A stretch of 7,098 bases of DNA from an uncultured bacterium. GTDB lineage: Bacteria > Bacillota > Clostridia > Lachnospirales > Lachnospiraceae. Shown here in pieces: positions 1 through 4,009 of the stretch. The stretch's first letter is position 1, and each line of letters begins with the position of its first letter. The notes under the pieces were generated by a model, which did not search any database, was not told the DNA's origin, and saw only the letters and a program-made list of their open reading frames with translations. A program made the position numbers and the translations under genes. Where the stretch lies: assembly GCA_946543095.1 (NCBI GenBank), contig CAMNLO010000084.1, forward strand, positions 1 to 7,098, read 5' to 3'.

Positions 1-1
1 C

Positions 2-2467
2 GGCTCGTGCAAGCACGGCCGGATTTCATGGCTTCGGCTCACTGCTTTTTCCATATTGCTGGCCGCCTGCCTGCTTTTGTGCTCCTGCGGGAAGGCCCCC
101 GCAAAAGAAGAGGCAGAGCAGCCCCTTTCCATTGCGGAGCCCATCCCGGGGTTTGATGCCCCGGGGCCGGAGGAGGGCGAACAGGCTTTGGATATCACTC
201 CGGAACAGGAGGCTGCCCCTGAACAAACCGACGCTTCCCCTGTCATCTCCGCAGGCCCCATTTCCTATACCCCCGGACTGAACACCATCAAAAACTTCCT
301 CTCCGCAGAGCTTTCCGTCACGGGCCATGCCCTCTATATCTACGGAGGCGGCTGGAACTACGAGGACACCGGCGCCTCCGACGAAGCCCGCTCCATCGGC
401 ATCCCCGCCTCCTGGACGGAATTCTTCGAGGAACAGGACGCCTCCTTTGACTATAAGGATAAAGAAAAGGGCTATTACCCCACGGAAGGAGTGAACACCT
501 GGTATTATGCCGGCGCGGACTGCTCCGGCTTTCTGGGCTGGGCTGTCTACAACACCCTGTACACCGAAAACGGGAACGAGGGCTTTGTGGTGAAGGCCGC
601 GGACTTTGCAAAACACCTGGCGGATCTGGGCCTTGGAAGCTATCGGCAGAAGACGGATTTTCCGGCCTATCCCCCGGAAAAAGCTGTCCGCCCCGGAGAT
701 ATCGTAAGCATCAAGGGTCATGTCTGGACCGCTCTCGGGGCCTGCTCCGACGGCAGCATCGTGATCCTTCATTCCAGTCCCACCGAGAGCAGAAGCGGCG
801 CTCCCGGCGGCGGGGTGCAGCTGGGGGCCGTGGGCTACCGGGAAAGCTGCGAAGCCTTCCGGCTTGCGGATCACTACATGCAGACATATTATCCGGACTG
901 GTATTCCCGCTACCCCGTGACCTTAAAGCAGCCGGAGACCTACTTCTCCTTCTCGGAGGGAGGCGTGTTCTCCTGGGACACCGCCTCGGCCTTCTCCGAT
1001 CCCGAAGGCTACCGGGAGCTTTCCGCGGAAGCTGTTCTGCGGGATCTCTTCACGGACAATTTTTCCGCCGCGGCCCGCACCTCCTCCTTCTCCGAAACGG
1101 AGCTGCGCCAGGCATCCGGCTTTGTAAGCCTTTCCGACGCCATTCCCGGCATCCTCATCGAACCCCGGTATCATTCCGAACACAATTTCGTGGGAGAGCG
1201 GATCACGGGCTATGAGGATCCCATCCTCCTTGCCACAAAGGAGGCAGCATCCGCCTTAAAGGACGTAAACGACGAGCTGATGCGGCAGGGCTATACGTTA
1301 AAGATCTATGACGCCTATCGTCCCGCCAGGGCGGTTTCCCGGTTTGTGGCATGGGGCGAGGAAAAGGATCAGCGGATGAAGGCCTTCTTCTACCCGGATA
1401 TGGAAAAAAACGCGATCTTTGCGGAAGGGTATGTGGCCAAACGCTCCGGCCACAGCCGGGGGAGCGCCCTGGACTTAACTGTCTGCAATGCCTCCACGGG
1501 GCAGGAGCTGGATATGGGCGGGACCTTCGATCTCTTCGGCGGCATCTCCGCTGCCGGAAGGACTGAGGGCCTTACAGCGGAGCAGACCGCAAACCGCGCC
1601 CTGTTAAGGACCGCCATGACCGGTCACGGTTTTAAGGGCATCTCCTCGGAGTGGTGGCATTTTACTCTTGTAAACGAACCCTGCCCCGACACCTATTTTG
1701 ATTTCCCCGTGAACGCGGTCTGCATTCAGCAGTCAAAGGCCTATGCGAATGCTGCGGCAGCCCCCGAAGGCACTCCTGCGGAAGAGCTTCCCCCGGAAGG
1801 GGATCCGGAGGCCCTTACCACAGAGGATCTTAGCGCTCCCCTGGCAAATGCCGCAGAATGGCTTTCCGGCGCCTCCGCCGTGTCCGGTGTTTCCCAGGTC
1901 ATGCTGGTGGCGGGGACAGAAGGCTCCAACGCGGAGTTCGGGCTTTATGAGAAAGACAGCGCGGGGCAGTGGACCCAGGTGTTCACCACACCCGCCTACA
2001 TCGGAAAAAACGGCATGAACGACAATCGAAAGCAGGGGGACAAGACCACCCCCACCGGCGTTTTCCACTACACCATGGCCTTCGGCATCGCCGATGATCC
2101 CGGCTGCCCCATGGGCTACACAAAGGTGGACGAGACCCACTACTGGGCCGGCAACAACGATTCCCCCTACTACAATACCTTTGTCTCCACCCGGGATACT
2201 ACCGATTTCGACCCCAATGATTCCGAGCATCTCATCGACTATACCATCCCCTATCAGTATTGTCTCGACATGGGCTTTAACACGGAGCGCACCCCCGGCA
2301 GAGGGTCTGCCCTGTTTCTGCACTGCTATTCCAAAAACAGCTATACCGCAGGCTGCGTAGCCATCCCGCAGAATTACATGGCGGAGGTGCTGCGCAGGTT
2401 AAAACCCGACACCCTGATTGTCATCGACACCGCAGCGCGTATCCGGCAGAGAGCCGGGGTGCCGTAG
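2..2467 (+). CDS. Three-domain cell-wall lipoprotein: NlpC/P60-like peptidase + VanX-type D-Ala-D-Ala dipeptidase + YkuD-type L,D-transpeptidase (5' end probably outside window)
   Basis: Predicted surface lipoprotein acting on peptidoglycan outside the membrane. Residues are numbered from the TTG at 56. The frame stays open to the left edge, and the codons before 56 encode Arg-rich then hydrophobic residues leading to a lipobox LCSC (Cys11). TTG 56 alone would leave a signal peptide with no basic N-region, so the true start is probably upstream of the window. Residues 12-70 are a Pro/Glu/Ala-rich linker. Residues about 71-260 look NlpC/P60-like: DCSGF with Cys156, GHVW with His222, His239 as a third residue; this family usually cuts D-Glu-diamino-acid bonds. 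Residues about 358-552 match peptidase M15D (VanX/DdpX): YDAYRPARA with Arg422, SGHSRGSALD with zinc ligands His466 and Asp473, EWWH with Glu532 and His535; this family hydrolyses D-Ala-D-Ala. After a Pro/Glu/Ala linker (about 560-610), residues about 613-795 match L,D-transpeptidase: KTTPTGVF, His756 and TAGC with Cys767. The next gene starts 213 bases on behind its own promoter, so this is a separate unit. The fusion order is unusual. Domain calls are confident; combined physiology is inferred. Confidence 0.9.
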   Translation, partial: GSCKHGRISWLRLTAFSILLAACLLLCSCGKAPAKEEAEQPLSIAEPIPGFDAPGPEEGEQALDITPEQEAAPEQTDASPVISAGPISYTPGLNTIKNFLSAELSVTGHALYIYGGGWNYEDTGASDEARSIGIPASWTEFFEEQDASFDYKDKEKGYYPTEGVNTWYYAGADCSGFLGWAVYNTLYTENGNEGFVVKAADFAKHLADLGLGSYRQKTDFPAYPPEKAVRPGDIVSIKGHVWTALGACSDGSIVILHSSPTESRSGAPGGGVQLGAVGYRESCEAFRLADHYMQTYYPDWYSRYPVTLKQPETYFSFSEGGVFSWDTASAFSDPEGYRELSAEAVLRDLFTDNFSAAARTSSFSETELRQASGFVSLSDAIPGILIEPRYHSEHNFVGERITGYEDPILLATKEAASALKDVNDELMRQGYTLKIYDAYRPARAVSRFVAWGEEKDQRMKAFFYPDMEKNAIFAEGYVAKRSGHSRGSALDLTVCNASTGQELDMGGTFDLFGGISAAGRTEGLTAEQTANRALLRTAMTGHGFKGISSEWWHFTLVNEPCPDTYFDFPVNAVCIQQSKAYANAAAAPEGTPAEELPPEGDPEALTTEDLSAPLANAAEWLSGASAVSGVSQVMLVAGTEGSNAEFGLYEKDSAGQWTQVFTTPAYIGKNGMNDNRKQGDKTTPTGVFHYTMAFGIADDPGCPMGYTKVDETHYWAGNNDSPYYNTFVSTRDTTDFDPNDSEHLIDYTIPYQYCLDMGFNTERTPGRGSALFLHCYSKNSYTAGCVAIPQNYMAEVLRRLKPDTLIVIDTAARIRQRAGVP

Positions 2468-2478
2468 CTCCGATTCAC

Positions 2479-2511
2479 GGCCACCCCCGCGCAATGCCGC
2501 GAGGGATAGCC
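2479..2511. other. GC-rich inverted repeat 1 after the lipoprotein gene
   Basis: Twelve bases after the TAG stop an imperfect hairpin can be drawn. GGC pairs with GCC, CCC (2484-2486) pairs with GGG (2503-2505), and CGCG (2488-2491) pairs with CGCG (2498-2501) around a CAATGC loop, with one C/A mismatch. No T-run follows on the + strand, so it is not a canonical intrinsic terminator. It could protect the 3' end of the mRNA, pause transcription, or be a repeat element. The pairing is seen; any function is inferred. Confidence 0.45.
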
Positions 2512-2518
2512 ATAAACC

Positions 2519-2555
2519 CCGGCTGCAGGACCGGTTTTACCGCCTGAAAAGCCGG
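2519..2555. other. GC-rich inverted repeat 2, 14-bp nested stem without U-tract
   Basis: This is the strongest fold in the gap. CCGGCT (2519-2524) pairs with AGCCGG (2550-2555), CAGG (2526-2529) with CCTG (2543-2546), and CGGT (2532-2535) with ACCG (2539-2542) around a TTT loop. Small bulges separate the three stem blocks. It sits where a terminator for the lipoprotein gene is expected, but the bases after it are CCCGGAATGG, not a T-run. It may be a U-tract-less terminator, a mRNA-stabilising hairpin, or a dispersed repeat. Confidence 0.5.
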
Positions 2556-2570
2556 CCCGGAATGGCAGTA

Positions 2571-2597
2571 TGCCGCAGCGGGTTACTGCACACGGCA
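2571..2597. other. Inverted repeat 3, just upstream of the promoter
   Basis: TGCCG (2571-2575) pairs with CGGCA (2593-2597), and the inner CAG (2576-2578) pairs with CTG (2586-2588), around a 7-base loop with a 4-base bulge. It ends 10 bases before the -35 hexamer. As DNA it could be a regulator site, and as RNA a third hairpin of the 3' region. It is weaker than the other two and could be chance in GC-rich sequence. Confidence 0.3.
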
Positions 2598-2607
2598 GAA
2601 CAATAGA

Positions 2608-2636
2608 TTGAATAAGGCACGGATAAATTCTATAAT
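2608..2636 (+). promoter_or_regulatory. Strong sigma-A-type promoter for the 2681-7098 operon
   Basis: TTGAAT (2608-2613) and a perfect TATAAT (2631-2636) are separated by exactly 17 bases, a near-consensus housekeeping promoter. Transcription would start near 2643, giving a leader of about 38 bases. The region is locally AT-rich compared with its surroundings. A short palindrome, TGAT-GAG-ATCA (2650-2660), lies just after the predicted start and could be an operator, although it is short enough to be chance. Confidence 0.85.
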
Positions 2637-2669
2637 AAACGTACATATCTGATGAGATCAAACATCTAT

Positions 2670-2676
2670 AGGAGGA
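2670..2676 (+). promoter_or_regulatory. Ribosome binding site for the first operon gene
   Basis: AGGAGGA lies 4-5 bases before the ATG at 2681. It matches the anti-Shine-Dalgarno consensus closely and fixes that start codon. With the promoter just upstream it predicts strong expression. Confidence 0.85.
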
Positions 2677-2680
2677 GCCA

Positions 2681-3154
2681 ATGGATACACTTCAGATCCT
2701 GCGATCCCTGCGGGACAGTTTTGTGGAAAACGGTCATGAAGAGGCCGTCCTCGTAACAAAAGACTCCGGAAAGGCCGACACGGACGTGCTCGTCACCCTT
2801 CATCGAAGCTTCGGCAGGCTGTCGGAGGAGGTGCAGGGCCTGTTCTATTTCAGTGAAGACTCCGGCATGCCGCTGTTTATCTGCAGGCTGATCCTGGGGG
2901 AAGACCTTCCGGATGACGCGGTGCTCCCCATCTGCACGGAGATCGCCCTGCTCAATCCCCCCCTCCCCTTCGGAGCCTTCGCCTTCGATCCGCTGAGTGC
3001 CGGCGTGGAGTATACCTTTCAGCTGCCCGTGGATGAAAGCCGGACAGAGAAGGAGCTCCTTGCGGAGGCGGATATGTGCGCCGCCTTATCCCTTTCCGTC
3101 GCGGAATTGAATGTTCACACACTTCAGGAGATCATCGGGTCATATGGAGTTTAA
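2681..3154 (+). CDS. Small acidic YbjN/CesT-like (secretion-chaperone-fold) protein, function unknown
   Basis: A 157-residue cytoplasmic protein with no signal peptide or membrane segment. It is strongly acidic: by my count about 27 Asp/Glu against 9 Lys/Arg. The layout resembles the YbjN / type III secretion chaperone (CesT-like) fold: an N-terminal helix (about 2-17), strands around 20-75 including a Phe-rich FYFSEDSG stretch and an FICRLILGEDL strand, a central helix ending in EIALLNPPLPFGAFAFD (about 89-106), a strand GVEYTFQLP, and a C-terminal helix. The pattern 'N, then G-F-F-D, then V-E-Y-F' is what led me to this family; it is an architectural match, not a motif proof. It is first in the operon, with a strong promoter and ribosome binding site, and its last 11 bases overlap the acetyltransferase. 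Its size, acidity and place beside a large membrane-active protein make a dedicated chaperone role attractive, but this is inference. It could equally be a regulatory or adaptor protein. Confidence 0.85.
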   Translation: MDTLQILRSLRDSFVENGHEEAVLVTKDSGKADTDVLVTLHRSFGRLSEEVQGLFYFSEDSGMPLFICRLILGEDLPDDAVLPICTEIALLNPPLPFGAFAFDPLSAGVEYTFQLPVDESRTEKELLAEADMCAALSLSVAELNVHTLQEIIGSYGV

Positions 3155-4007
3155 AGTCATTGCAATAGAAGAAGAACTGCTTTCCCTGACGGCGCCCCGG
3201 CATATCTGCCAGCTGCTTAAGGATCCCCGTTATGAAACGATCCTCTTCGGCGGCTTTGAGGAAGAGCAGCTTGCCTGCTATGCCGTGTTTTCCCATCTGC
3301 CGGAGGGGGATGCCCGGGATATTTATCTGGAATATCTCTATACTGCGCCGGATTACAGAGGGCAGGGCAGAAGTGCCCAGCTGATCAGGGCATGCGGGGA
3401 GCGCCTGAAGGAAATGGGGATCCGGGCAGTTTTGTCAAAGATCCAGCTGCAGCCGGAATATGCCCTGGAATATCATGCATTCCTGAAAAAGAGAGGCTTT
3501 CTCCCCCTGAACCTGACGGACAGGCTGTTGTATTATCATCTGACAGATCTGGAGCGGGCCCAGTCCATGCAGCTGATCATGGCGAATCTGAACCGGCTGC
3601 CGCCGGTGGCATCCCTGAAGGAAGCCGGCGAAAAAAGAGTCCGGGAATTCTTAAAGGACAAGGGCAAGACCGAAGCCTCTCTGAAGGAATCCGATCATCG
3701 CTATTCCCGGTTCTATCTGGACGGCAAACGGATCAGCGCGGCGCTGACGGCTTCCGCGCTGGATGAGGACACCCTGTTTGTTTCCGGGGTCTATCTGGAT
3801 GATCTCGCAAAACAGAGCAATGTCTTTCTGGAGCTTTTCTCCTCCTGCATTGAATCTGCGAAACAGGAGCTGGGAGAAAACATGGATCTCTATTTCCTGG
3901 TGGGAGACGAGGACACCTATCAGGGGCTCTTACGGGTCTTCATCCCGCCGGATGAGGAGTATCTTGTCCTGGAGCATATGCTCGCACTGAATCTGGAGGA
4001 GGGCTGA
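3144..4007 (+). CDS. GNAT-family N-acetyltransferase with a degenerate second GNAT-like half
   Basis: A 287-residue cytoplasmic protein predicted to transfer an acyl group from acyl-CoA to an amine; the substrate is unknown. Residues about 1-130 form a GNAT domain: a strand LEYLYTAPD, then the CoA-binding loop R72-G-Q-G-R-S77 (motif A, with Ser in place of the last Gly/Ala), a helix, and the motif B-like ALEYHAFLKKRGF (about 107-119). Residues about 140-180 are a charged helical linker. Residues about 183-285 again give GNAT-like secondary structure (DGKRISAALTAS, LFVSGVYLDD, a helix, MDLYFLVGDED) but have no R-x-x-G-x-G/A loop, so this half is probably not catalytic. ATG 3144 is chosen over ATG 3111: it begins where domain similarity begins and leaves an 11-base overlap with the upstream gene instead of 44. 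AGGAG at 3126-3130 is rather far (13 bases), so translational coupling is likely. Its stop overlaps the next start. In such an operon it could acetylate the neighbouring large protein, but nothing here shows that. Confidence 0.88.
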   Translation: MEFKVIAIEEELLSLTAPRHICQLLKDPRYETILFGGFEEEQLACYAVFSHLPEGDARDIYLEYLYTAPDYRGQGRSAQLIRACGERLKEMGIRAVLSKIQLQPEYALEYHAFLKKRGFLPLNLTDRLLYYHLTDLERAQSMQLIMANLNRLPPVASLKEAGEKRVREFLKDKGKTEASLKESDHRYSRFYLDGKRISAALTASALDEDTLFVSGVYLDDLAKQSNVFLELFSSCIESAKQELGENMDLYFLVGDEDTYQGLLRVFIPPDEEYLVLEHMLALNLEEG

Positions 4008-4009
4008 TG
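3995..4009 (+). promoter_or_regulatory. Ribosome binding site and TGATG stop-start junction
   Basis: GGAGGAGGG (3995-4003) precedes the overlapping TGA (4005-4007) and ATG (4007-4009). The ribosome ending the acetyltransferase can restart at once on the large protein, so the two are expected to be translationally coupled and made in related amounts. Confidence 0.85.

Noticed and set aside
56..58. TTG at 56 as the real start of the lipoprotein
   Set aside because: It would give only ten residues before the lipobox cysteine and no basic N-region. The frame is open upstream, with basic and hydrophobic residues that complete a normal lipoprotein signal. There is no ribosome site before 56.
26..874. 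Long minus-strand open frame (282 codons) opposite the lipoprotein gene
   Set aside because: It lies entirely opposite a gene with recognisable domains and catalytic motifs. Its translation is Gly/Val/Arg-rich with no family resemblance, as expected from the antisense of GC-rich coding DNA.
1127..1711. Vancomycin-resistance (van) cluster because of the VanX-like domain
   Set aside because: There is no VanH, VanA/B ligase, VanR/S or VanY gene nearby, and the domain is on a lipoprotein that would act outside the cell.
1733..2323. Minus-strand frame (196 codons) and other short frames inside the L,D-transpeptidase region
   Set aside because: They overlap the catalytic domain with His756 and Cys767 on the + strand and have no recognisable product.
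2479..2555. Classical rho-independent terminator after the lipoprotein gene
   Set aside because: The hairpins are present, but none is followed by a T-run on the + strand, so I list them as inverted repeats.
3111..3113. ATG 3111 as the acetyltransferase start
   Set aside because: It would lengthen the overlap to 44 bases and add residues (MFTHFRRSSGH) that do not fit the domain start. ATG 3144 fits better, although its ribosome site is not ideal.
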